A stretch of DNA of 64,000 bases from NCBI GenBank assembly GCA_965278965.1, contig OZ257127.1:2542001-2606000 (forward strand). The letters run 5' to 3'. Made by a program: the position numbers and the translations under genes. The notes below the pieces were generated by a model, which ran no database searches, had not been told where the DNA came from, and saw only the letters and a list, made by a program, of their open reading frames with translations. The DNA comes from UBA10649 sp965278965 (GTDB lineage Bacteria; Actinomycetota; Actinomycetes; S36-B12). Shown here piece by piece: positions 8,213-15,826 of this stretch. Position 1 is the first letter of the stretch; every line of letters starts with the position of its first letter.

Positions 8213-8422
8213 ATGTCCGAGAAGGCGAAAGGGCCTGCGTCGTACTTCCCGTCGATCGAGAAGACGTACGGGCAGCCGATCGACTACTGGTGGACACAGC
8301 TCGACACCGTCCGCGACGCCAAGCACATGGAGCAGGTCGCGTACCTGAAGGACACCTTCGGCGTGGGCCACGGCCACGCCAACGCACTGGTCGCGTACTA
8401 CCGGTCGGCGAACGGGCTCTAG
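8213..8422 (+). CDS. DUF4287 domain protein
   Basis: The ATG at 8213 follows a strong GAAGGAGA ribosome site. The 69-aa product matches the short DUF4287 family: YFPSIEKTYGQPIDYW at the N-terminus, HMEQVAYLKDTFGVGHGHANALVAYYR at the C-terminus. The family is small, soluble and of unknown function, and is common in actinomycetes. The stop codon overlaps the stop of the convergent HNH gene by 4 bp (CTAG). The type-1 palindrome copy 2 is just upstream. Confidence 0.85.
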   Translation: MSEKAKGPASYFPSIEKTYGQPIDYWWTQLDTVRDAKHMEQVAYLKDTFGVGHGHANALVAYYRSANGL

Positions 8423-8754
8423 CCCGCGAGCCTTCCGGCGATCTCCGCCTGGCGCAGCAGGAAGGCTGCCTCGTCGAGGCGCTTGCGCCGCATCCACGTC
8501 GTCAGTTCGTGGTTGCACTTGCTCGCGTTGCAGGAGCCGCATGCCGGCACGACGTTCGCCTGCGTGTACCGGCCACCTCGGGCGATCGGGAGCATGCAGT
8601 CTCGCTGGAGGGGGCCGTCAGCACCGCAGTACGCGCAACCACCCCAGGCGGCAACGAGCGCCGCCCACTGCTCGTCGGTGAGGTCATGCGGGACCTTCGC
8701 CATGCGACGCTTCCGGCGCCGGGCGTACACCGCGGCGCGGGAGCGGGAAGCCAT
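8419..8754 (-). CDS. HNH-type endonuclease domain protein with an atypical Cys at the first catalytic position
   Basis: The start at 8754 (MASRSRAAVYARRRKRR) gives 111 aa with a basic N-terminus. It has the zinc and HNH pattern CAYCGADGPLQRD, then PIARGG, then NVVPACGSCNASK, so two CxxC zinc knuckles bracket the beta-beta-alpha metal motif. HNH proteins of this phage/host type usually read DH at the first catalytic position; here it is DC (GAC TGC). Activity is therefore uncertain. It is convergent with the DUF4287 gene with a 4-bp overlap. Confidence 0.8.
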   Translation of the reverse strand: MASRSRAAVYARRRKRRMAKVPHDLTDEQWAALVAAWGGCAYCGADGPLQRDCMLPIARGGRYTQANVVPACGSCNASKCNHELTTWMRRKRLDEAAFLLRQAEIAGRLAG

Positions 8755-8802
8755 GCGTCGAGGGTAGGAGCGCAACGCCCGAACCGGTTGCGCCCGCGCC
8801 GC

Positions 8803-9768
8803 TCAGGCGCGATAGGACGCGGCGAGGCGAGCGAAGCCCTCGTCCAGTGAGACGCGCGGCTGCCAGCCCAGGGCCTGTCGGGTGAGCCGCTGGTCGAACC
8901 AGTGCGCCGTCGCGAGCTGCTCGGCGAGGAACCGGGTGATCGGCGGATCGCTGTCGCGGCCCAGCAACGACCACGCACTGTCGACGACGGCCCCCGCGGT
9001 CCAGGCGAGGGGGAACGGCACGGTCAGCCGGGGTCCCGCGACGCCCGCTGCGGCGCAGATCGCCGCGACGATCTCCGCCACGGGCCGTGGCTCGCCGTTC
9101 GACACGACGTATGCTGCACCGCCCGCCGACTCGGCCGCGTCGAGCGCCGCGACCAGCGCGTCGGCCGCGTTGTCGACGTAGGTCGTGTCGATGAGTGCGG
9201 TGCCGCGACCGACGAGGGCAAGCCGCCCGGACCGGCCGCGCTCGACGATGCGCGCGACCAGCTGGGTGTCGCCGGGCCCCCACACCAGGTGCGGGCGGGC
9301 CGCGACGACCGCGAAGTCCTGGCTGTGCTCAGCGAGCGCGAGCTGCTCGGCCATCGCCTTGGTGCGGCTGTAGGAACCGCGCGCGGCGACCGGGTCGGCC
9401 GGGCCGGCGGGAGCGCCGACCAGTGACCGCCCCGCATGAGCGACCGACGGCGACGACACCTGGACGAACCTGCCAACCCCGGCCGCGCGCGCCGCGTCGA
9501 GCACCGTGCGCGTGCCGTCGACGTTCGCCGCGACGTAGTCCGCCCACGCCCCGACGATGTTGACCTTCGCGGCGAGGTGGATCACGCCGTCCATCCCATG
9601 CACGGCGGCCCGCACCGCGTCCGGGTCTCGCAGGTCGCCGAGCCGCTCGGGCAGGTCCAGCCCGCTCGGGCGCCGCTGCATGAGCACGACGTCGTCACCG
9701 CGCTGCGCGAGCGAACGGGCGACGGCGCCGCCGAGCATCCCCGACGCCCCCGTGACCAGGACGCGCAT
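8803..9768 (-). CDS. oleD: NAD(P)-dependent 2-alkyl-3-oxoalkanoate reductase OleD
   Basis: This 321-aa extended short-chain dehydrogenase starts with the nucleotide-binding motif VTGASGMLGG (residues 5-14) and carries the catalytic pair Tyr133 and Lys137 (GSYSRTKAMAE). In the Ole pathway OleD reduces the 2-alkyl-3-ketoacid made by OleA to the beta-hydroxy acid. The assignment rests on being the third gene after oleA and the oleBC fusion, on the same strand and 2 bp after oleBC. Alone it would only be called an epimerase/3-beta-HSD-like protein. Confidence 0.85.
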   Translation of the reverse strand: MRVLVTGASGMLGGAVARSLAQRGDDVVLMQRRPSGLDLPERLGDLRDPDAVRAAVHGMDGVIHLAAKVNIVGAWADYVAANVDGTRTVLDAARAAGVGRFVQVSSPSVAHAGRSLVGAPAGPADPVAARGSYSRTKAMAEQLALAEHSQDFAVVAARPHLVWGPGDTQLVARIVERGRSGRLALVGRGTALIDTTYVDNAADALVAALDAAESAGGAAYVVSNGEPRPVAEIVAAICAAAGVAGPRLTVPFPLAWTAGAVVDSAWSLLGRDSDPPITRFLAEQLATAHWFDQRLTRQALGWQPRVSLDEGFARLAASYRA

Positions 9769-9770
9769 GG

Positions 9771-12377
9771 TCAGGACAGCCGCTCGGTGGCCCAGCGTGC
9801 GAGCTCGGCTCGGTCGATCTTCGAGTTGTGGCGCACGTCGACCGGCAGCTCCCGGCGCACGAGCACGGCTGCGACCGGGACGCCAGCCGCATCTCGCACG
9901 GCTGCCGCCAAAGCCGGCTCGGCTAGGGCGGTGCGGCGCGACGGCGCAAGGTCCGGCACGACCACGACCACGACGACCTGCGCCTGTGCCGGCCCGACGC
10001 CGACACACGCCGCAGCTCGGACGTCCGGGAGCCCGAGCACACGCTGCTCGACGCCCACCGGCGTCACCGGACCGTCCGCCGTCGTGACTACGTGGGCCAG
10101 CCGGCCCTCGACCCACAGCCGCCCCTCCTCGTCGAGGTGGCCGACGTCGCCGGTGCGGTGCCGGCCCGCGTCGCGCGACGCCTGAGACTGCGTGGCCCAG
10201 AGCCGGTCGTAGCGGTCCTTCGCCCAGGGGGCGCTCACGAGGATCTCGCCGGTCACGCCGGGCTCCTCGGTCGGCGAACCGGTCGCGGCCCCGGAGGTAT
10301 CGAGTGGGCTGACGGCGACCGTCACGCCGGGCACCGGCCGGCCGACGCAGACGCCGTTGCCGGGGCCGGCCGCGTCGAGCCCGGCCAGGTCGATGTCGGC
10401 GACCGGGAGCACCTCGGTCATGCCGTACGGGGTGTGCGCCTGAGCGGACGGCATCAACGTCAGCACGTCGCGCAGCAACGCGGCCGGGACCGGGGCGCCC
10501 GCGCTCATCAGCAGGCGAACCCGCGACAGATCGTCCAACTCGTCAGCGCTGAGCTCTCCGGCGGTGTCGACGACGTTCTGCAGCGAGGCAGGCGACGCCC
10601 ACACGAGCGTGGCCCCGACCGCGCGGACCGCCGCTGCGAGCCGGACCGCGTCGAGCTCGCCGGGCTTCGTGACGTCGATGTCGGGCACGGCCGACGCGAT
10701 CCCCAGGGCTGGGCCGTACAGCGCGAACGGTGCGAATGCCGCGACGAGACGATCGGCGCCGGTGATCGCATACAGCGCGGCGAGCGCGTCGCGGTTGGCC
10801 TCGATCTGCCGGTGCCGGTAGACGACGCCCTTAGCCGGGCCGGTGGCACCGGACGTGAACAGGACCGCCGCCTCCTCGTCCGGGCCGGGTAGGTCCGGCA
10901 GGGATCGGCCGCGGCCGCGGACGGCGAGGTCCGCGAGCGTCGACTCGGCGCCGAGAAGGCGGGCGCGGGCCGCTGACATCGGACCCGCGGCGAACCGGCG
11001 GCCTCCGATGCGCAGCGCGCGAGCGGCGACGAGGCCACGGTCGATCGCGATCAGATGCTGGGGCCACGCGCCGCGCAGCGCCCGGGCCAGACCGCGGGCG
11101 CCGAGACCGGCGTCGGCGACGACGATCACGGCACCGATCCGCCAGCACGCGTACACGACGGCGGTGAGATCGGCACCGGGGGGCACGAGCAGCCCGACGC
11201 GGTCGCCGCGCTGCACGCCGGCATCGCTCAGCCCCGCGGCGAGGTCGTCGACGACTGCGGCGAGCCGACGCCAGGTGATCTGCCGCCCGCCTTCGGCGAG
11301 CTCGGCCACGGCGACCTCGTCGCCCGCAGCCGGGTCGGCGGCGCGCTCGACGAGGGCGGCGCCCATCCAGCGGCGGTCGGCGTCAGCTCCCGCGCCCGAG
11401 GTCGCCGGGGTGGCGGGCCGTGTGCCCAGCTGCTCCACCCAGGAGCGGACGTCGGTGAAGAACGCAGGGGCGTCCTCGGTGACCAGGTGCGACGCCCCCT
11501 CGTACCGGTGGACGTCGGCGTGCGGCATCCGCTCGAGGAGGTCGCGTAGGTAGAGGTCGGAGAAAACTGGGTCCGCCGGACCCCAGGCGAGCAGGACGGG
11601 GACGTCGAGGTCGCCGATGCCGGCAGCGATCGCGGCCAGCGCCGGCATCGACGGGTGGTCGTCCTCGAGCGGGATGTCGGCCACGAAGTCGGCGACGGCG
11701 CGACGGCGGGCCGCCGACGCGTACGGCGCGGCGAAGGCGTCCCGGACGTCGGCGGCCGGCCGCGGCCGCGACACCGCGGTCGTGGCGCGCACGAAGGTCG
11801 GCGTCTGCTCGCACACGGCGCGGAGCAGTGCCGGTGTCCGGGCGATGCGGATCAGCGTGGGTGCCGGCGACCCCTCCGGCTGGTGGACCGCCGTGTTCGC
11901 GAGCACCACGCCGACGAGCCGGTCCTGGTGGGCCAGCGCCCAGCCGAGGGACACCGGGCCGCCCCAGTCATGCGCGACGGTGACCACCGGCCCGTCGATC
12001 CCGAGTGCGTCGGCGACGCGGCCGAGGTCGTCCACGCGCTGCGCCAGGCGCCGGACTTCACCGATGCGCTCGGAGTACCCCATCCCGAGCTGGTCGACGG
12101 CGACGACGCGCCAGCCTCGCGGCGGCGCCGCGACGAGCGCGCGCCACAGGTAGGACCAGGTGGGGTTGCCGTGCACGCACAGCAACGTGCCCACGACGTC
12201 TGACCCGGCGACCGTGTTCGCGTGGCTGTCCAGGACGTGGAACCCGAGCGGAGCGCCGTCGGCGTCGACGATCTCCACGACCCGGGACCACGCGGGATCC
12301 AGCCCCGGAAGTCCCTGCGGGGCGGGCGATGCCGGGGACCTGCCCACGCTCGCCTGCGCACCGGCGTCGATGCTCAC
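9771..12377 (-). CDS. oleBC: OleBC fusion: beta-lactone decarboxylase plus beta-lactone synthetase
   Basis: The GTG at 12377 overlaps the oleA stop (GTGA), giving 868 aa. Residues about 30-320 are an alpha/beta hydrolase of the haloalkane dehalogenase type (HGNPTW at 69-74, nucleophile Asp137 in HDWGGP, His297). Residues about 335-868 are an acyl-AMP-ligase fold with the ATP loop LFTSGATGPAKG (506-517), YGMTE, and the C-terminal lysine in HNSKIDR. OleC closes the beta-hydroxy acid to a beta-lactone using ATP, and OleB splits CO2 from it to give the cis-olefin. Fused OleBC is known from actinobacteria. The frame stays open into oleA but that part is not conserved. Confidence 0.93.
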   Translation of the reverse strand: MSIDAGAQASVGRSPASPAPQGLPGLDPAWSRVVEIVDADGAPLGFHVLDSHANTVAGSDVVGTLLCVHGNPTWSYLWRALVAAPPRGWRVVAVDQLGMGYSERIGEVRRLAQRVDDLGRVADALGIDGPVVTVAHDWGGPVSLGWALAHQDRLVGVVLANTAVHQPEGSPAPTLIRIARTPALLRAVCEQTPTFVRATTAVSRPRPAADVRDAFAAPYASAARRRAVADFVADIPLEDDHPSMPALAAIAAGIGDLDVPVLLAWGPADPVFSDLYLRDLLERMPHADVHRYEGASHLVTEDAPAFFTDVRSWVEQLGTRPATPATSGAGADADRRWMGAALVERAADPAAGDEVAVAELAEGGRQITWRRLAAVVDDLAAGLSDAGVQRGDRVGLLVPPGADLTAVVYACWRIGAVIVVADAGLGARGLARALRGAWPQHLIAIDRGLVAARALRIGGRRFAAGPMSAARARLLGAESTLADLAVRGRGRSLPDLPGPDEEAAVLFTSGATGPAKGVVYRHRQIEANRDALAALYAITGADRLVAAFAPFALYGPALGIASAVPDIDVTKPGELDAVRLAAAVRAVGATLVWASPASLQNVVDTAGELSADELDDLSRVRLLMSAGAPVPAALLRDVLTLMPSAQAHTPYGMTEVLPVADIDLAGLDAAGPGNGVCVGRPVPGVTVAVSPLDTSGAATGSPTEEPGVTGEILVSAPWAKDRYDRLWATQSQASRDAGRHRTGDVGHLDEEGRLWVEGRLAHVVTTADGPVTPVGVEQRVLGLPDVRAAACVGVGPAQAQVVVVVVVPDLAPSRRTALAEPALAAAVRDAAGVPVAAVLVRRELPVDVRHNSKIDRAELARWATERLS

Positions 12378-13471
12378 CAAGCGATCTCGAGCGCGCAGGC
12401 GCTGAGCCCCGAGCCGATCCCCATGAGCAGGACGCGGTCGCCCGGGTTGAGCGAGTCGGCCTCCATCGCGAGCGTGGTCGGCACAGCGGCGGGACCGATG
12501 TTCCCGCGGTCGGGGAACGTGCTCGGGGCGAGCGTGGGGTCGATGCCCACCGCGCGGCAGATGGCCGCCAGGTGCACCTTGGAGACCTGGTGGGAGATGT
12601 AGCGGTCCATCGCGCTCCAGTCGAACTCGCTCTGGGCTTCCTGCCAGAGGTCCGTCGAGAGCTGGAGCCCGGCGCCGAACAGGGCGCGCGAGTCGGTGCG
12701 CATCTGCTCGAGCGTCCCGACGCAGAGCTCGTGGTGCTCGGTGGCCGTACGGCTCGCACCGCCGACGAGGCGGTGCCCCTCGGGGTGACGGTCGGCCCGG
12801 CCGAGAACCATGGCGGCGGCGCCCGATCCGAGGGTCAGGGACGCGAACTGCTCGGCGATGTCCTCGGCGGTGGCGTCGGCGCGGGAGAGCCGCTCGAGCG
12901 TGAGCTCTTGCAGGCCGCGGCTGCCTTCGCCGTCGACGACGAGCGCGTACTCGACCTGGCCGCCGTCGATCATCGTGGCCGCGAGCTGCATCGCGTTGAC
13001 GAACCCGAGGCACGCGTTGGACAGGTCGAAGACCAGGCTGCCGGTCGGCAGGCCGAGCTGGTGGTGGACGGCCACGGCCTTGCTGGGCTCGAGGTGGTCC
13101 CGGCAGACCGAGGAGTCGATGAGCAGTCCGATGCGCTGGGGGTCGACCCCGGACTCGGCGATCGCCTTCGCGCCGGCCATCGCCGCGGCGTCGGCGAACG
13201 ACACGTCGGTCGGCCACCAGCGCCGCTCGTGGATGCCTGCCACCTCGGCGAGCATCCCCGGACGCACGCCGGTCCGGGCGTAGGTCTGCGCCAGCTGCTC
13301 GTCGAAGGACTCCGACGTCACGATGATCGGGGCGTCGACGGCGGTGACGGACAAGATCGCGGTGTTGGTGTGCCGCATCGTCAGGTTGCCGGGCACGACC
13401 GCACCGGCGGTGCCGTCCGCCTGGGACGTCGGACGGACGTCCGTGGCAGCGTCGTCTGGGCTCGTGCTCAT
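12374..13471 (-). CDS. oleA: OleA, thiolase-fold acyl-CoA condensing enzyme
   Basis: The ATG at 13471 with a GAGAGGT ribosome site gives 365 aa. It is a KAS III/thiolase-fold protein with the nucleophile Cys154 in SNACLGF, a conserved His in YISHQVSK and Asn in GNIGPA, plus the AEVAGIHERRW segment typical of OleA. OleA joins two fatty acyl-CoAs head to head by non-decarboxylative Claisen condensation. It is the first gene of oleA-oleBC-oleD, with a 4-bp overlap to oleBC. The product is expected to be long-chain mono-unsaturated hydrocarbons, as in Micrococcus. A 45-bp inverted repeat lies upstream (13561-13605). Confidence 0.93.
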   Translation of the reverse strand: MSTSPDDAATDVRPTSQADGTAGAVVPGNLTMRHTNTAILSVTAVDAPIIVTSESFDEQLAQTYARTGVRPGMLAEVAGIHERRWWPTDVSFADAAAMAGAKAIAESGVDPQRIGLLIDSSVCRDHLEPSKAVAVHHQLGLPTGSLVFDLSNACLGFVNAMQLAATMIDGGQVEYALVVDGEGSRGLQELTLERLSRADATAEDIAEQFASLTLGSGAAAMVLGRADRHPEGHRLVGGASRTATEHHELCVGTLEQMRTDSRALFGAGLQLSTDLWQEAQSEFDWSAMDRYISHQVSKVHLAAICRAVGIDPTLAPSTFPDRGNIGPAAVPTTLAMEADSLNPGDRVLLMGIGSGLSACALEIAW

Positions 13472-13560
13472 CGTGACCTCTCGACCGGGGGTGCGTCGTC
13501 GCCGAACGGTCGGGGAGGACACCTTTCGGCCCCCGGGCCCAGCACTACGCCCCCATTGTC

Positions 13561-13605
13561 CGTCACGGAGGGGTCCCGGCACGACGGGGACGTCCCTCCG
13601 TGACG
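13561..13605. promoter_or_regulatory. Inverted repeat in the oleA / DUF4406 divergent promoter region
   Basis: CGTCACGGAGGG (13561-13572) and CCCTCCGTGACG (13594-13605) are perfect 12-bp inverted repeats, with an inner GTCCC/GGGAC pair extending the stem. The site lies 90 bp upstream of oleA, between divergent genes. It could be an operator for the ole operon or another single-copy palindromic element; the sequence does not decide. Confidence 0.45.
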
Positions 13606-13619
13606 CGTCGCCGCCCGCC

Positions 13620-13674
13620 GACCTTGAGGTTCAGAGCGCGAATCAGGCCCCAAACCCGTCCGAACCTCAAGGTC
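13620..13674. repeat. Type-1 55-bp palindrome, copy 3
   Basis: The element is 55 bp with outer arms GACCTTGAGGTTC and GAACCTCAAGGTC perfectly paired, but its inner arms (AGAGCGC against CCCGTCC) are only partly complementary. The 15-nt loop contains CAGGCCCC. It sits between divergent oleA and the DUF4406 gene, 34 bp before the latter's start. The outer 13 bp are identical to the other copies while the inner arm differs. Confidence 0.88.
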
Positions 13675-13708
13675 GGCGGCGGCCGGGGCCGTGTGGCACG
13701 CTCCCGGG

Positions 13709-14086
13709 ATGACCGACGACGGACGCCTGCTCATCCTCATCTCCGGCCCCTACATGACCGGCACGGACGGCGACGAGGGAAAGATCCGCGAGAACCTCGC
13801 GCGGATGGAGGCGATGGCCGGTCCGGTCTTCGCCCGGGGCCACCTCGCCGTCGTCGCCGAGTGGCTGTCGTGGCCGGTCATCACGCAGGCGGGCGGCACG
13901 TCGCACAGCTCGCCGGAGTTCGCCGAGTACCAGTACCCGGTCGCGCACCGGCTGCTGGCGATGTGCGACGCGGTGCTGCGGATCCCCGGGGAGTCGCGCG
14001 GCGCCGACCTGGAGTGCGGGATCGCCCGCGACCGCGGGATGCCCGTCTACACGAGCATCGACGACGTCCCCGTCGTCACGGCCTGA
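13709..14086 (+). CDS. DUF4406 / nucleoside deoxyribosyltransferase-like protein
   Basis: The 125-aa product begins MTDDGRLLILISGPYMTG and continues with MAGPVFARGHLAVVAEWLSWP and CDAVLRIPGESRGADLECGIARDRGMPVY. This is the fold and motif pattern of DUF4406 and short nucleoside 2-deoxyribosyltransferases, where a SxG-P loop and a conserved S/D...E pair bind the sugar. The substrate is unknown. The ATG at 13709 comes shortly after type-1 palindrome copy 3. Its stop overlaps the convergent SRPBCC gene. Confidence 0.75.
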   Translation: MTDDGRLLILISGPYMTGTDGDEGKIRENLARMEAMAGPVFARGHLAVVAEWLSWPVITQAGGTSHSSPEFAEYQYPVAHRLLAMCDAVLRIPGESRGADLECGIARDRGMPVYTSIDDVPVVTA

Positions 14087-14552
14087 GCGGACCTTCGGCG
14101 GCGGCCTTGATCGCGGCGAGCGTCGCGGCCATCCCCGTCCGCAGGATCTCGGTGAAGGCCGGCGTGCCGCCGAGGAACCCGTCGGTCAGCTCCTGCGACA
14201 GATCGGAGATCCCCTCGGGGGCCTCGCGCCGCTGCGTGAGCAGCGTCCCGGTCGCCGTCGCCGTCAGGACGAACCGCCACGTCACCCAGTTCTCCGTCAC
14301 CCGGAAGGCGAGCTCGGACTCGGGGACGAAGGTCGTGACCTCGCCGTGCGTGACCCAGTCGAGCTCGCCGAGCGTGTTGCGGTTCGTGAACTCGGTACCC
14401 AGCCGGACGTCGTCGAAGCCCGACCGCAGACGGACCGACTGCACCTGGGGGCTCCACTCCGGCATCCGCGTCACGTCGGAGATCAGCGACCACACGACCT
14501 CGACCGGCGCCTGGATCTCCACCGATGCTTCCAGCTCAGGGACCTCGTGCAT
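14076..14552 (-). CDS. SRPBCC (START-like) family protein
   Basis: The start MHEVPELEASVEIQAPVEVVW at 14552 gives 158 aa and begins at the usual first strand of the polyketide cyclase/dehydrase-lipid transport fold. Later landmarks are MPEWSPQVQSVRL, GTEFTNRN and the long C-terminal amphipathic helix (GMAATLAAIKAAAE). The fold binds hydrophobic ligands in an inner cavity. No catalytic residues can be named. It overlaps the convergent DUF4406 gene by 11 bp and lies 34 bp from the AAA gene on the same strand. Confidence 0.8.
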   Translation of the reverse strand: MHEVPELEASVEIQAPVEVVWSLISDVTRMPEWSPQVQSVRLRSGFDDVRLGTEFTNRNTLGELDWVTHGEVTTFVPESELAFRVTENWVTWRFVLTATATGTLLTQRREAPEGISDLSQELTDGFLGGTPAFTEILRTGMAATLAAIKAAAEGPLRP

Positions 14553-14586
14553 GCGCCCCAACCTACGACGTGACGGTGCCCGAGGG

Positions 14587-15030
14587 TCAGCGATCGAGCA
14601 ACGCCTCGAGGGCGTCGGCCAGCTCCTCGACCGGTCGCCGGCCGTCGAGCTCCACCGTCGCACCGCGCCGCATCAGCGGCTCGACATCGCGGACGTAGCC
14701 GCGGATCTCCTCCTGGTCCTCCGCGCTGCGCCCGTATGTGTTCCCTGGCCGCGTGCGCACACGTTCGAGCAGCACGTCCAGCGGTGCGCTCAGCAGCACG
14801 ACCTCGTCGAACGACGCGTAGAACCGGCCCTGGTTGTCGACCGCACCCGACACGGCGATCGTCGGTTCGACCGCCAGGAGTGCGGCCATCCGAGGCTCGT
14901 CCCACCGTCCGTCCGGCAGCGTCCAGCCGTCGTGGTCGGTGTCGACGGTCCGGAAGCCGCGGGCAGCCACCGCGGCGAGCACGGTCGACTTGCCCGCCCC
15001 CGACATTCCCGTCAGAAGGATCCGTGCCAT
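14587..15030 (-). CDS. AAA-family nucleotide kinase-like protein
   Basis: The start MARILLTGMSGAGKST at 15030 gives 147 aa, with the P-loop GMSGAGKST at residues 8-16. DTDHDGWTL follows, then an Arg-rich lid (LLERVRTRPGNTYGR). This is a shikimate/adenylate kinase-like fold, smaller than adenylate kinase. Stand-alone proteins like this are common in actinomycetes and of undefined substrate. It is divergent from the monooxygenase at 15099, with 68 bp between starts. Confidence 0.8.
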   Translation of the reverse strand: MARILLTGMSGAGKSTVLAAVAARGFRTVDTDHDGWTLPDGRWDEPRMAALLAVEPTIAVSGAVDNQGRFYASFDEVVLLSAPLDVLLERVRTRPGNTYGRSAEDQEEIRGYVRDVEPLMRRGATVELDGRRPVEELADALEALLDR

Positions 15031-15098
15031 GGTGAAACGCACGGTACGCGCCAGGGGAGCGGCGCGTGCGGACGGACGAACGTGAGTAGGAGGAGCCG

Positions 15099-15401
15099 AT
15101 GATCATCGTCGCGGGGTACCTGACCGTCGACCCGGGTGACCGGGACGCGTATCTGGCTGCCGTCCGGCACATCACCGCGCAGGCCCGCACGGCTCCGGGG
15201 TGCCTCGACTTCGTGCAGTCTCCTGACCCGATGGACCCGGCGCGCATCGTCATCTACGAGCGGTGGGACACCGACGCAGACCTCGAACGGTTCCGGTCGG
15301 GGGATGGCGAGCCGGACGACCACCAACAGGTCGACGCGCCGCCGGCGATCACGGGCGCGCGTGTCCATCGGTACCGGATCAGCACGGTCGAGCCGGCCTA
15401 A
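15099..15401 (+). CDS. Antibiotic biosynthesis monooxygenase (ABM)-family protein
   Basis: The 100-aa product follows a GTAGGAGGAG ribosome site. It shows the ABM pattern: MIIVAGYLTVDPGDRDAYLAA, QARTAPGCLDFVQSPDP and VIYERWDTDADLERF, a dimeric ferredoxin-like barrel. Relatives oxidise aromatic compounds without cofactor or act in quinone or heme turnover. The short, general family does not reveal the substrate. Downstream and convergent is a hypothetical gene. Confidence 0.82.
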   Translation: MIIVAGYLTVDPGDRDAYLAAVRHITAQARTAPGCLDFVQSPDPMDPARIVIYERWDTDADLERFRSGDGEPDDHQQVDAPPAITGARVHRYRISTVEPA

Positions 15402-15424
15402 GGCGACCGGTCGCGGTCTGTCGG

Positions 15425-15787
15425 CTACAGGCCGGCGCGGAGGTCGGCGTCGGAGCCATGCACCAGCGTGATCTCGCCCGCATCGATCTCGTCCCGGCCG
15501 ACCCAGCGCGATGGCACGCCGGGCAGCGAGTAGTAGCCGAGCGCGAGCCGCACGCCGTCGGGCCGGGCCTCCTGGATGCAGACGACGCCGTCGTCATCGC
15601 CGGCGCCGCTCAGCGTCCACCGGTCGCTGAGCGACGCCAACGCCTCGTGGCGGACGACGGCCTCCGCCTCGACCTCCGTGGGAACCGTCGCGAGGACCGA
15701 TCCGAACACGACGAGCGCCTGCCACGCATCGCCGACGGGCCGCACATGCCCGCACAGCTCGCCGTCCTCGCGCCGCACCTCGATCAC
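15425..15787 (-). CDS. Conserved hypothetical protein, 120 aa
   Basis: No named family is recognised. The 120-aa protein is soluble, beta-rich and acidic (MIEVRREDGELCGHVRP, AWQALVVFGSVLATV, GYYSLPGVPSRW, DEIDAGEITLVHG). A single C-terminal domain or swap of small beta strands is likely. It is divergent from the large BTAD gene starting at 15827, 39 bp away, so the two may share a promoter region. Confidence 0.6.
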   Translation of the reverse strand: MIEVRREDGELCGHVRPVGDAWQALVVFGSVLATVPTEVEAEAVVRHEALASLSDRWTLSGAGDDDGVVCIQEARPDGVRLALGYYSLPGVPSRWVGRDEIDAGEITLVHGSDADLRAGL

Positions 15788-15826
15788 GGGCGCAGCGTAG
15801 GCGCCGGCGCTGCCTACCCTGTGACC

